The notes: generated by a model from the sequence alone, not told the origin. A stretch of 64,000 nucleotides of DNA from JBQKLI01 sp012798975 (GCF_052116305.1 NZ_JBQKLI010000011.1:19624-83623); one strand, 5' to 3'. Positions 53,737-61,660 are shown, counted from the first letter of the stretch. Numbers and translations are program-made.

Positions 53737-54390
53737 CTAATCACCATAATCCTTGTAAATCTTTTTAATATCTCCATGTCTTCTATATCGATGCTGGAGA
53801 ATCTGCATCTTTAGAATCGTTCTCCAAATCCCATGTTCTTCGAAGCGTCTCGAAGAAGTACGGATTTTTTCTTTTAATAAATGAAATTTGTACCCTTTTT
53901 TCTTCAAGGTCATGGACAGCTGATAATCCTCCATTAAAGGAATCGGCTGAAAACCTCCTATCTCTTCAAAAAGTTTCTTTTTTATAAAAATCCCTTGATC
54001 GCCGAAGGCAATATTTCGGTACTTTACTCTTTGGGAAGAATTAAATGCCACCATCCTCATTAACGGATGTGCCGATATAAATTCTAATGTAAAACATCCT
54101 ATTTCATTTCCGCTTCTTTCAATTTGAAGAACACTTTCCGGACTGATTCTGCTGTCTCCATGGACAAACCATAGAATATCGCCTTTTGCATACTCTGCCC
54201 CTCTATTCATCTGGTTTGAACGATATTTCGTTTCCTGAATTTTAGGATAATATATTTTTTCAAAGGTTTTATCTGTACTAAATCCGTCGCTGAAAATCAC
54301 CTCGAACTCTCCTTTTAGATGATCCAGATCCTTTTGAATCTGAAGAATATTTTCTTCTTCATTATACGTCGGAATGATAATTGTGATCAT
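53737..54390 (-). CDS. Family 2 glycosyltransferase, rSAM/selenodomain-associated transferase 2 type
   Basis: 217 residues. The GT-A fold opens ITIIIPTYNEEENILQIQKDL, with the nucleotide-sugar site FSDGFSTDKT and the DxD-like WFVHGDSRISPES. AFGDQGIFIKKKLFEEIGGF and PLMEDYQLSMTLKKKG complete the family text. These marks match the group repeatedly found beside ArsS-like radical SAM genes. It should transfer a sugar to a lipid or small acceptor. It overlaps the VTT gene upstream by 29 bp. Confidence 0.88.
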   Translation of the reverse strand: MITIIIPTYNEEENILQIQKDLDHLKGEFEVIFSDGFSTDKTFEKIYYPKIQETKYRSNQMNRGAEYAKGDILWFVHGDSRISPESVLQIERSGNEIGCFTLEFISAHPLMRMVAFNSSQRVKYRNIAFGDQGIFIKKKLFEEIGGFQPIPLMEDYQLSMTLKKKGYKFHLLKEKIRTSSRRFEEHGIWRTILKMQILQHRYRRHGDIKKIYKDYGD

Positions 54391-55042
54391 GATCTTCCTT
54401 TTTAAGATATATTTTTAGGGCAATAGAGGATGCTGCTATGAGCAGTACAAGCCAAAGAACTGCTTGGAAGAATTCAGGACTTCCTATGTTCAAAGATTTA
54501 TCCCCTACATTTAAAAAGGCAATGGTTCCCGGTATGATTCCGATAATCGTCGTTGCGATATAGTTTAAAAACTTAATCTCCGTCAATCCGCTGATATAGT
54601 TTATGAGATTATAGGAAACAAGAGGAATCAGCCGAAAGACAAAAAATAATCCGCTTAATGTTTTTTGATTCTTCGTCAAAAACTTTTTACGTAAAGAAAT
54701 ACTGACTCTCTTGTTTAGAAACTCCTCAAAGAAGTCTTTTCCTAAATATTTTGTCATATAAAACATAATCGCAGAGTTTATTGCAGCCCCGACAATAGTA
54801 TATAGGGTTCCTTCTAGGACTCCAAAAAGCACTCCTCCCCCAAAGGCCAAAATCGGCACCGGAAAGAAAAAGATAGGGAGTATGCTGAAGAGTCCGATAT
54901 AGATCAAGGGAGCATTTTTACCGCTTTCTCCCACCCAGTTTCGAATTGTTTCGATGGAAATAAAACGTACTGCTATTACCGACAGTACGCCTATGATTAT
55001 TATACTTCCTATTTTAAACCACTTTTTTCTGTTTTCTCTCAT
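54362..55042 (-). CDS. VTT (TVP38/TMEM64) membrane protein, copy 2
   Basis: 226 residues from the ATG at 55042 (AAAGGATTTATA). Core text: PLIYIGLFSILPIFFFPVPILAFGGGVLFGVLEGTLYTIVGAAINS, MTKYLGKDFFEEFLNKR, LFFVFRLIPLVSYNLINYISGLTEIKFLNYI, TTIIGIIPGTIAFLNVG. A positively charged N terminus and five or six spans are present. It overlaps both neighbours by 29 bp and is clearly paralogous to the next VTT gene. Confidence 0.88.
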   Translation of the reverse strand: MRENRKKWFKIGSIIIIGVLSVIAVRFISIETIRNWVGESGKNAPLIYIGLFSILPIFFFPVPILAFGGGVLFGVLEGTLYTIVGAAINSAIMFYMTKYLGKDFFEEFLNKRVSISLRKKFLTKNQKTLSGLFFVFRLIPLVSYNLINYISGLTEIKFLNYIATTIIGIIPGTIAFLNVGDKSLNIGSPEFFQAVLWLVLLIAASSIALKIYLKKEDHDHNYHSDV

Positions 55043-55715
55043 TATAAATCCTTTTCGCCACATAAATGATTATACTTAGGGAAAATAATACTAATAAACC
55101 AATCATCAGCTTCTGGGCTCCCCCAGACAAGGTTCCTCCTATATAAGAGTATACAATCGTTGCAGGAAGCTGTCCTATTCCTGTTGCGACTACAAAGGAC
55201 AAGAAACTCATCGATGTCAGTCCTGCTGCATAGCTTACCAAGTCGAAAGACATGAAAGGAAGAAGTCTTGCCACAAGTATGGCAAATTTTCCATATTTTT
55301 TAAAGAAATCATCCACTGATTCCAAGCTTCCTTTACTGGTAAACTTTTCTACTACATCTCGTCCTAAGATCCTTGCGATGTAAAAACAAAGCATCGCCCC
55401 AACCATAGAAGAGGTCCAAGACAGTAACGCTCCTTTTACCCATCCGAAGACTGCAGAATTCGCCAATGTAATTAAAAATGCAGGTATCGGCGAAAGGAGA
55501 GACTGAAGAACCATCAGAAGAAAAGATACAGCAGCAGCATATCCGCCAAACCCTCTTATATATTCTATAACTCCTTCTATCCCCGATGAAGACAAAACCT
55601 TAACTGCTTCATTAATAGAATTTCTAACTGCTGGTACTGCTAGATAAATAATTAAACAAAAGAGTATAATACCTATCAGCGCCGCTTTTTTCTTATTTCG
55701 TTTTAATATTTCCAT
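55014..55715 (-). CDS. VTT (TVP38/TMEM64) membrane protein, copy 1
   Basis: 233 residues from the ATG at 55715 (GAGGAATATT). Core text: LMVLQSLLSPIPAFLITLANSAVFGWVKGALLSWTSSMVGAMLC, YIARILGRDVVEKF, ILVARLLPFMSFDLVSYAAGLTSMSFLSFVVATGIGQLPATIVYSYIGG. The family includes lipid scramblases and envelope-homeostasis proteins. It overlaps the fusion gene by 23 bp and copy 2 by 29 bp. Two tandem VTT genes suggest a role in moving a lipid-linked product. Confidence 0.88.
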   Translation of the reverse strand: MEILKRNKKKAALIGIILFCLIIYLAVPAVRNSINEAVKVLSSSGIEGVIEYIRGFGGYAAAVSFLLMVLQSLLSPIPAFLITLANSAVFGWVKGALLSWTSSMVGAMLCFYIARILGRDVVEKFTSKGSLESVDDFFKKYGKFAILVARLLPFMSFDLVSYAAGLTSMSFLSFVVATGIGQLPATIVYSYIGGTLSGGAQKLMIGLLVLFSLSIIIYVAKRIYNERKQKKVV

Positions 55716-57177
55716 AATATTCCTCATAATAATTTCTTTCTATAAAGGATAAAAACTCCGGACTTAAAAAATGATCGATTTTCAAAAGAGTATCTTCATT
55801 TATAATACCTTTTGTCTGTGAGCTGTACTCAACCTTTGCCATGCTGCACCAGGTAATACCCCTTAGGCAGTTGAACACAAGGTATTTTCCAAGTTTTTGA
55901 TGATCTAAAGTATTATATTTTTCATATTCCTTTAAAAATTCATCCCTTTCATGAACCTTTAGTATTTTATCCGTTTTCCAATTTGTTGTGGTGGGAACTA
56001 AAAAATGAGCTAGATCCTGCTCCTTTTCTCCAATAATCGGTTTTTCCCAGTCGATGACTACATTTCTATCTCCAATAATAAAATTTCGATTATTTAGTTC
56101 CGTATTGATAATAGTTGGCGTTTTGATTTTTTCTGACAGCCCAAGACTTTTCGCTGTGTTGAAAAACCTGTCCACAAAATCGACTACATAATCCTCTCTA
56201 TCCTGCCAGCTGCGGTATGTTCCGAACATGGCGCTGCATTCGTCAAACATCCCTTGAAAGGGCTCTTCTTCCCGTATCAGCGAGGAGTCCTTTGGCTCTA
56301 AACGGTGGATCTGTGATAGAAGAAAGGCCGCTGTTTTTAAATCCTTATCATAATCCAAAGGCCGGCCTTCGATGTATTCCATCGTTAAAAAAGGCAGCGG
56401 CAGATATTTCCCCCGGCTTTTATATTCATATATCTCCGGCACTACCCCGGAACTTTGAATTTCACGAAGAGCATTATACTCATAAGGGATCTGCTTTTCT
56501 CCTAAATGAAGCTGGCTTCCCACATTGATACGAAGGACATAAGAATTATCGCAGAGAAAATTAATATTATATTCTCCCAGTCCTAAAAGTTTTATCTCAT
56601 CTGTATTCGTTTCAACAGAGACTAAATCCTCCAAAGTATCAATATCCCGAAGGGTTTCTAAAAGGCTCCATTCTAAACCTAAAGACTCTGCTTTTTGTAA
56701 TATCTTTTCCAATACATCTTCTCGGCTGTATACTATGTCCGAAAAAACATCCCAGTTTTTCTTCATGCCGATCAAGCCGTATCCTCCGTCTTTTGCAGGA
56801 GCAATTATAAGATCTTTTTTATCAAGCTTTGTAAAAGCGTCCTGAAAAAGTTCTACCGATATCCCCTGAAGATCCGATCCCATCAAAAGAACCTTATCTG
56901 CATTCTCAAGTTCTTCTTTTATAGAAGAATACATTTTCTCTCCGAGACCGCTGCCTCTTTGTTCTTTCTTGGAACCGTTTGCAAAGTCTAAGTCCTCTTT
57001 TTTCCCATCATAATATATTTCATAGGGGTATCCGGATTTCTTTATAATCGATAGATTTTCTTCTATCAGCTGGACACAAAGATCATATCTTTCTTTTTGC
57101 GACAGAAAATTTTTGAGCCTGCTTTTTCCAAAACCTGGTCTGGGCGCTTTTGTAAAGAAAATAATCTTTTCTTTCAT
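55693..57177 (-). CDS. DUF2064 transferase (rSAM/selenodomain-associated transferase 1 type) fused to APH-like kinase domain
   Basis: 494 residues in two domains. Residues 1-190 match the DUF2064 nucleotidyl/glycosyltransferase group (IIFFTKAPRPGFGKSRLKNF, KVLLMGSDLQGISVELFQDAF, IIAPAKDGGYGLIGMKK, LRDIDTLEDL). Residues 195-494 resemble aminoglycoside/choline phosphotransferases (LTMEYIEGRPLDYDKDL, TELNNRNFIIGDRNVVIDWEKPIIGEKEQDLAHFL). The usual H-x-D-x4-N catalytic loop is N-x-E-x4-N (about 358-365), so catalysis may be altered. The fusion links nucleotide-sugar chemistry to phosphorylation in one protein. It overlaps the first VTT gene by 23 bp. Confidence 0.82.
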   Translation of the reverse strand: MKEKIIFFTKAPRPGFGKSRLKNFLSQKERYDLCVQLIEENLSIIKKSGYPYEIYYDGKKEDLDFANGSKKEQRGSGLGEKMYSSIKEELENADKVLLMGSDLQGISVELFQDAFTKLDKKDLIIAPAKDGGYGLIGMKKNWDVFSDIVYSREDVLEKILQKAESLGLEWSLLETLRDIDTLEDLVSVETNTDEIKLLGLGEYNINFLCDNSYVLRINVGSQLHLGEKQIPYEYNALREIQSSGVVPEIYEYKSRGKYLPLPFLTMEYIEGRPLDYDKDLKTAAFLLSQIHRLEPKDSSLIREEEPFQGMFDECSAMFGTYRSWQDREDYVVDFVDRFFNTAKSLGLSEKIKTPTIINTELNNRNFIIGDRNVVIDWEKPIIGEKEQDLAHFLVPTTTNWKTDKILKVHERDEFLKEYEKYNTLDHQKLGKYLVFNCLRGITWCSMAKVEYSSQTKGIINEDTLLKIDHFLSPEFLSFIERNYYEEYYGNIKTK

Positions 57178-57207
57178 AAAACCTCCCTTTTCTTTCTTGA
57201 TAGAAGA

Positions 57208-57232
57208 ATTCGCAGGATAATATCCTGCGAAT
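57208..57232. repeat. 25-bp palindrome between rhodanese and fusion genes
   Basis: ATTCGCAGGATA-A-TATCCTGCGAAT, 12-bp perfect arms, starting 10 bp after the rhodanese stop. On the minus strand only a weak T-rich tail follows. It may partly terminate or stabilise the first transcript segment. Confidence 0.6.
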
Positions 57233-57241
57233 CATAGTTTC

Positions 57242-57988
57242 TTATTTTTCTAATACGAACTCTGTATATTCTTTCGTTCCGTCTAATGAATTGTTTACAT
57301 TTTCATAGCCGGCTTCTGAAAGTTTATTTGCTACTTCATAAGATTTATTTCCGCTGTAGCAGTAAGTATAGACTGGTTTGTCTTTTGGCACTTCGCTGAT
57401 TTTTTCATCGATTGTGTCAGGAGTAATATTAACAGCTCCTTTTAAGTGTCCTGCTTCATAGTCTTTTGCATCTCTTGCATCGATAATGGTGGCATTTCCC
57501 TCATCTGCTGCTTTTTGAATTTCAGGAGCTAAAACACTCGCTACTTTTGTCATCGTTGTATAATTAAAATCTTTTACACCTTCTGCATTATGCACATTTG
57601 TAAAGCCTGCCGCAACAAGTTCGTCAGCAGCTGTTTTGCTTTTTTTGCCAGTGTTGCAAACTGTAACAACATCTTTGTCTTTGTATGCTTCGATACGGCT
57701 TAAGTTGTCTTTTAATTCGTCAACATTGATATTAATCGCATGTTTAACATGGCCTGCATCGTATTCTTCTTTTGAACGCACATCGATCACAAGATAATTC
57801 TCTTTTGCTTTATTATCTTCTACGATCTTGTCAAGCTCTTCTCCGGTCATTTCCTTTACGGCAGCAGTTTCCGTTGCACTTTGTGTCTGCTCTGTTTGTG
57901 TCTGTTCTTGTGTAGCCGTATTTCCGCAGGCTGTTAAGCTCAATCCTGCAAGTACTGCACCCCATAATAACAATTTTTGTAATTTCAT
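57242..57988 (-). CDS. Lipoprotein with two rhodanese domains
   Basis: 248 residues. The signal peptide ends in the lipobox LSLTAC (Cys21), so it is anchored outside the membrane. Two rhodanese domains follow, each with a CxxGxxS loop: Cys111 (VCNTGKKS) and Cys210 (YCYSGNKS). ENYLVIDVRSKEEYDAGHVKHAINI and TIIDARDAKDYEAGHLKGAVNI are the paired domain openings. It may carry sulfane sulfur, or selenium, at the cell surface. It is upstream of the fusion gene and may head the cluster. Confidence 0.9.
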   Translation of the reverse strand: MKLQKLLLWGAVLAGLSLTACGNTATQEQTQTEQTQSATETAAVKEMTGEELDKIVEDNKAKENYLVIDVRSKEEYDAGHVKHAININVDELKDNLSRIEAYKDKDVVTVCNTGKKSKTAADELVAAGFTNVHNAEGVKDFNYTTMTKVASVLAPEIQKAADEGNATIIDARDAKDYEAGHLKGAVNITPDTIDEKISEVPKDKPVYTYCYSGNKSYEVANKLSEAGYENVNNSLDGTKEYTEFVLEK

Positions 57989-58105
57989 TTAAATCTCCTT
58001 CTTTCTTATAATCTTTATCCCTATATTATCACAACAGTAATGGTTTGTGTATTTATTATCAAGATGTATTTATTTGCAACTCGTTGCCCTTTGAAATTCA
58101 TAAAC

Positions 58106-58140
58106 AAAAAACTCTTCCCGATATCTCGAAGAGTTTTTTT
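58106..58140. terminator. Bidirectional terminator-like hairpin
   Basis: AAAAAACTCTTC-CCGATATCT-CGAAGAGTTTTTT. It separates the rhodanese gene region from the small ORF at 58184 and could end that ORF's transcript. Confidence 0.75.
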
Positions 58141-58183
58141 AAGCTTTTAGATACTTCATGGGTTAAACATCTCTTAAAGGATT

Positions 58184-58348
58184 CTATTTCAAGAAATATA
58201 AAACACCTATTACAATGACGGTAAAGATAGAAACAGTTTTGTGTGTTGTATCTTCCTGTAGAAGACTATTTACAAATATTACGATTAAAAACAAAAGAAA
58301 CATAATACCGCTTATTGAGCTTCCTTTGAAAATCAACGCATTTTCCAA
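58184..58348 (-). CDS. Possible 54-residue membrane protein (TTG start)
   Basis: A TTG at 58348 follows GGAG by eight bases. The product is MENALIFKGSSISG, a span IMFLLFLIVIFVNSLL, a loop QEDTTHK and a span TVSIFTVIVIGVLYFLK. A terminator-like hairpin follows at 58106-58140. The frame just upstream (MDRRLIEKYTKAAVPVMEL, then stop) could be the head of the same gene after a frameshift. Support is modest. Confidence 0.4.
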   Translation of the reverse strand: MENALIFKGSSISGIMFLLFLIVIFVNSLLQEDTTHKTVSIFTVIVIGVLYFLK

Positions 58349-58517
58349 GGCTATAACTCCATTACAGGTACAGCCGCTTTTGTATACTTTTCTATTAATC
58401 TTCTATCCATCGCAAGCCTTCTTATGTAATTCGGTTGTCTTCTTTAAGTTTTATTCTAACAGCAAAGCATACTCTATACAATATACGTATTTTAACCCCT
58501 ACTGATCCCTATATCAC

Positions 58518-58558
58518 AAAAAAACATAAAGCATTCCCTTAACGCTTTATGTTTTTTT
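58518..58558 (-). terminator. Terminator of the aspartate kinase gene
   Basis: AAAACATAAAGC and GCTTTATGTTTT arms around an 11-nt loop, T/A runs on both sides, 11 bp beyond the lysC stop. Confidence 0.85.
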
Positions 58559-58568
58559 AAAACTGATA

Positions 58569-59903
58569 TTATTCTTTTTTCGTTCTTGTAATAAAATGGT
58601 CGTAGATTGCACTGATGGCTTTTTCATAATCACGATCTTCTACACCGACAATGATACTTAACTCGCTGGATCCCTGAACGATCACTCGTACGTTAATATC
58701 AGAGTCTGCTAAGGCAGAGAAAAGCGTCGCCGCTGTACCGGAGGCATAGCGCATTCCATGACCTACTACGGCTATTAAGGATATATTCTTAGTATAGCCG
58801 ATAGAGTCCGGTTTGCAGACTGCTTTGATTTCAGAAACAATGTCGTTGATTAACGGTTTCGAATCGTCGTCGTTTATTAAAAGCGAAATCGAATCGATAG
58901 ATGAGGGCATATGCTCTAAGTAAATATCGTTGGATTCTAAAATACTCATAAGCTTTCTATGGAAGCTTTTATCTTGATTCAGCTTCACTTTCTCGATATA
59001 GATCACTGTAAAGTCTTTACGTCCTGCGATTCCTGTAATTCTAGGCTGATCCTTCGATGGCGTACCGTCTGCTACGATTTCAGTTCCTTCATCTTCCGGC
59101 TTATTCGTATTCTTGATATGAATCGGTATTCCCTTTGATACAACCGGGAAAATTGCTTCATCATGAAGAATGGAAGCGCCCATATAAGAAAGTTCTCTCA
59201 GCTCTTTATAGGTGATTCTTGAAATCCCTTGAGGATTTTTGATAATCCTAGGATCTGCTATTAAGAAACCGGATACATCTGTCCAGTTTTCATAGATCTG
59301 AGCATCGGCTCCTCGCGCAATAATAGCTCCTGTCAGATCCGATCCTCCCCTTGAGAAAGTCATCGTCTTTCCATTCGGCAAAGATCCGTAAAATCCTGGT
59401 ATTACCGCATTTTCCAATTTTGCTAATCTTTTGCTGGTTAAAGAATACGTAAGCTCTTCATCCAACTGTCCTCTTGTGTTGAACACAATAAAATCTGCAG
59501 GGTCGACAAATTCGTATCCTAAGTACTGAGAAAGAAGAATTCCGTTTAAATATTCTCCCCGGCTCACCACATATTCTACAGATGCCCCCGCATCGATTTC
59601 TTTCATTATCAACTCAATATGTTCTGTTATATCGAAATCTAATCCTACACCTTTTGCAATATCTTCATACTTATTCGCAATGTTTTCTAAAACTTTTGAA
59701 TAATCTTGATTATGCGTATATAAATCCCATAACAAATAAAGCAGGTCCGTTACCTTTGTATCTTCAGGATTTGACTTTCCAGGTGCAGAAGGTACTACAA
59801 AACGTCTGTTTGGATTTTCTTCGATAATCTTTTTTACTTTTTTAAACTGCTCGCTGTTCGCAAGACTTGAGCCGCCGAATTTGGCGACAATAGGTTTTTC
59901 CAT
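58569..59903 (-). CDS. lysC: Aspartate kinase
   Basis: 444 residues. The amino-acid kinase domain opens IVAKFGGSSLANSEQFKKV and has VVSRGEYLNGILLSQYLG and FSRGGSDLTGAIIARGADAQIYENWTDVSGF. Two ACT domains lie at the C terminus (KDFTVIYIEKVKLNQDKSF; ISLIAVVGHGMRYASGTAATLFSALADSDINVRVIVQGSSE). It phosphorylates aspartate at the head of the lysine, threonine and methionine pathway and is probably feedback-regulated through the ACT domains. It has its own promoter and no lysine riboswitch was seen. Confidence 0.93.
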   Translation of the reverse strand: MEKPIVAKFGGSSLANSEQFKKVKKIIEENPNRRFVVPSAPGKSNPEDTKVTDLLYLLWDLYTHNQDYSKVLENIANKYEDIAKGVGLDFDITEHIELIMKEIDAGASVEYVVSRGEYLNGILLSQYLGYEFVDPADFIVFNTRGQLDEELTYSLTSKRLAKLENAVIPGFYGSLPNGKTMTFSRGGSDLTGAIIARGADAQIYENWTDVSGFLIADPRIIKNPQGISRITYKELRELSYMGASILHDEAIFPVVSKGIPIHIKNTNKPEDEGTEIVADGTPSKDQPRITGIAGRKDFTVIYIEKVKLNQDKSFHRKLMSILESNDIYLEHMPSSIDSISLLINDDDSKPLINDIVSEIKAVCKPDSIGYTKNISLIAVVGHGMRYASGTAATLFSALADSDINVRVIVQGSSELSIIVGVEDRDYEKAISAIYDHFITRTKKE

Positions 59904-59942
59904 TAAAAACGACTCCCCTTCGTAGTAATATACTCTAGGGCT

Positions 59943-59970
59943 ATTATAACATAATAGTAATGTTTGTTAA
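59943..59970 (-). promoter_or_regulatory. lysC promoter
   Basis: TTAACA (59970-59965), 16 bp, TATAAT (59948-59943) on the minus strand, about 40 bp upstream of the lysC start. It lies just beyond the deoC stop. Confidence 0.65.
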
Positions 59971-59995
59971 GGTTCAAAACATCAATTTTAACGGT

Positions 59996-60640
59996 TTATT
60001 CTCCTAAAACGATTTCAACACTTCTGGAGGCTCCGATTCTATCGGCTCCAGCTTCAATCATCGCTAAGGCGTCTTCCCTTGACCTGATACCGCCGCTTGC
60101 TTTCACGCCCATACGATCTCCTGCCGTATGGCGCATAAGTCTCACATCCGCCAAAGTTGCCCCTTCTTCGCTGAAACCCGTAGAAGTTTTTACAAAATCA
60201 GCTCCGGCTTTTTCTGCAAGCTGACAGGCTTCTATTATTTGAAGATCTTCTAAAAGACAGGTTTCTAGGATCACCTTTAAAACACGATCTCCGCAGACTT
60301 CCTTTATTTCTTTAATTTCTTCATAAACTTCTTCAGATTTTCCATTTAGGAGAAGACCGATATTGATCACCATATCAATTTCATCGGCCCCATCCTCTAC
60401 TGCAACCTTTGCTTCATAAACTTTTGCTTTCCGACTCATGGCTCCCAAAGGAAATCCCACCACGACACAGGTTTTAATCCCTGTATCTTCTAACAACTCA
60501 TGAACAATTTTTGCAAAAGAGCTGTTTACACATACAGATGCAAAGTTGTATTTTTTAGCTTCTAAACATATTTTGAAAATATCTTTCTTCGTCGTTTCCG
60601 GCTTTAATAAAGTATGGTCGATATATTTATTCAGTTCCAT
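59996..60640 (-). CDS. deoC: Deoxyribose-phosphate aldolase
   Basis: 214 residues from the ATG at 60640 (GGAG site), the usual length. MELNKYIDHTLLKPETT at the start, VCVNSSFAKIV, and DGADEIDMVINIGLLLNG. The Schiff-base lysine is Lys151 in ADFVKTSTGFS. KASGGIRSREDALAMIEAGADRIG closes the barrel. It splits deoxyribose 5-phosphate to glyceraldehyde 3-phosphate and acetaldehyde. It follows deoD by 8 bp, giving a purine deoxynucleoside salvage pair. Confidence 0.95.
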   Translation of the reverse strand: MELNKYIDHTLLKPETTKKDIFKICLEAKKYNFASVCVNSSFAKIVHELLEDTGIKTCVVVGFPLGAMSRKAKVYEAKVAVEDGADEIDMVINIGLLLNGKSEEVYEEIKEIKEVCGDRVLKVILETCLLEDLQIIEACQLAEKAGADFVKTSTGFSEEGATLADVRLMRHTAGDRMGVKASGGIRSREDALAMIEAGADRIGASRSVEIVLGE

Positions 60641-60648
60641 CTTTTCTC

Positions 60649-61350
60649 CTACCCCAGCTCCAGTGCGATTTCCATCATTTTTGTAAAGGATGTTTCTCTT
60701 TCTTTTGCTGTAGTTTTCGTTTCTAGATGGAAAGAGTCGGATATGGTAAGTATTGTCAAAGCATTGGCTCCTGCAGCCTTTGCAGTCAAATACAGCCCAT
60801 AGCTTTCCATTTCCACAGCAAGGATCCCCATTTTTTCCCAGCCTTTCCAAGCATCGGCGTTTGAATTATAAAAAACATCCGAACTGAATACATCCCCCAC
60901 TGTTACTGGAATATTCTTTTCTTCTGCAGTTTTTACAGCTTTCGACAACAGTTCCCATGAAGCTGTCGCCGATAGATTTCCTTCCAGCTGAAACTGATGG
61001 GCAAAATTTGAATCTGAAGAAGATCCCATCGCTATTACAATATCGTATAGATTAAGATCTTTGCTGTAGGCCCCTGCAGAACCTACTCGGATCAGATTTT
61101 TTACTCCATACTCATGAATCAGCTCATAAGCATAGATGCCCATGGAAGGAATGCCCATCCCTGTCCCCATGATGGAGATTCTTTTGCCTTTATATTCTCC
61201 TGTAAATCCGTACATATTTCTTGTCGCATTAAACTGGGTCACATTTTCTAAATAATTATAAGCCATGAATTTTGCCCGAAGAGGGTCTCCCGGCAAAAGA
61301 ATCGTTTCCGCTATTTCGCCTTTTTTTGCTTCTATATGAGGTGTCGCCAT
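60649..61350 (-). CDS. deoD: Purine nucleoside phosphorylase (DeoD type)
   Basis: 233 residues. MATPHIEAKKGEIAETILLPGDPLRAKF is the standard DeoD start. MGTGMGIPSMGIYAYELI, LIRVGSAGAYS, VEMESYGLYLTAKAAGANALTILTISDSF cover phosphate and nucleoside sites. It phosphorolyses purine (deoxy)nucleosides in the cytosol. It lies 9 bp after the HesB-like selenoprotein gene and 8 bp before deoC, probably in one transcript. Confidence 0.95.
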   Translation of the reverse strand: MATPHIEAKKGEIAETILLPGDPLRAKFMAYNYLENVTQFNATRNMYGFTGEYKGKRISIMGTGMGIPSMGIYAYELIHEYGVKNLIRVGSAGAYSKDLNLYDIVIAMGSSSDSNFAHQFQLEGNLSATASWELLSKAVKTAEEKNIPVTVGDVFSSDVFYNSNADAWKGWEKMGILAVEMESYGLYLTAKAAGANALTILTISDSFHLETKTTAKERETSFTKMMEIALELG

Positions 61351-61359
61351 AATCGCTCC

Positions 61360-61644
61360 TTATCTTCTCCATATTTCTTCTACTACAATATTGTTTAAGG
61401 AAGGAGAATAATCTATCTTGTACCTCTCCCGTTTTTTTTGAAATCTCTTATCATAATATATTTTGATTCCTTCAAGGACTTTCCAATCGAATCGTTCTTT
61501 ATCCACTTCTTTTTTCACCATCGATACTCGCGGTTCAAATTTCGTAGGTCCTCAGCAGAATACTGCCAGCATATAAATGATAATCTCTTTTTCCCCTGTA
61601 TTTTCTAGAAAGTTCACAGCTTTTTTCGTGATTTCTATATTCAT
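61360..61644 (-). CDS. HesB-like selenoprotein (Sec at residue 31)
   Basis: From an ATG at 61644 (AAAAGGAGTGGCCTGA) the frame reads MNIEITKKAVNFLENTGEK, EIIIYMLAVFC, then TGA (61554-61552), then GPTKFEPRVSMVKKEVDKER, FDWKVLEGIKIYYDKRF..SLNNIVVEEIWRR to TAA at 61360. Read with Sec it is a 94-residue protein. It has the HesB-like pattern: N-I-x-I-T-x-x-A at the start, a Cys-Sec-Gly-Pro at the conserved cysteine, and IYYDKR. The HesB-related selenoprotein family is known in anaerobes and thought to bind metal or Fe-S. A weak stem (ACCTACGA/TCGATGGT, 61549-61517) follows the TGA and may be the SECIS. Confidence 0.8.
61517..61554 (-). promoter_or_regulatory. Sec codon and candidate SECIS element
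   Basis: UGA at 61554-61552, then a possible stem ACC..CGA / UCG..GGU with a 2x2 internal loop and a 17-nt apical loop. The pairing is weak and unproven; position just 3' of the UGA fits bacterial SECIS elements. Confidence 0.35.
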
Positions 61645-61660
61645 TCAGGCCACTCCTTTT

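Noticed and set aside
58215..58505. A 96-codon plus-strand frame in the gap upstream of the rhodanese gene
   Set aside because: No ribosome binding site and no protein-like pattern; the minus strand holds a better small ORF.
59904..59995. A lysine riboswitch upstream of lysC
   Set aside because: The gap is under 100 bp, holds a plain promoter and shows none of the conserved lysine riboswitch segments.
61360..61644. The HesB-like gene as a nonsense pseudogene
   Set aside because: The TGA sits at the exact residue replaced by Sec in a known family, and coding sense continues in the same frame to a normal stop.
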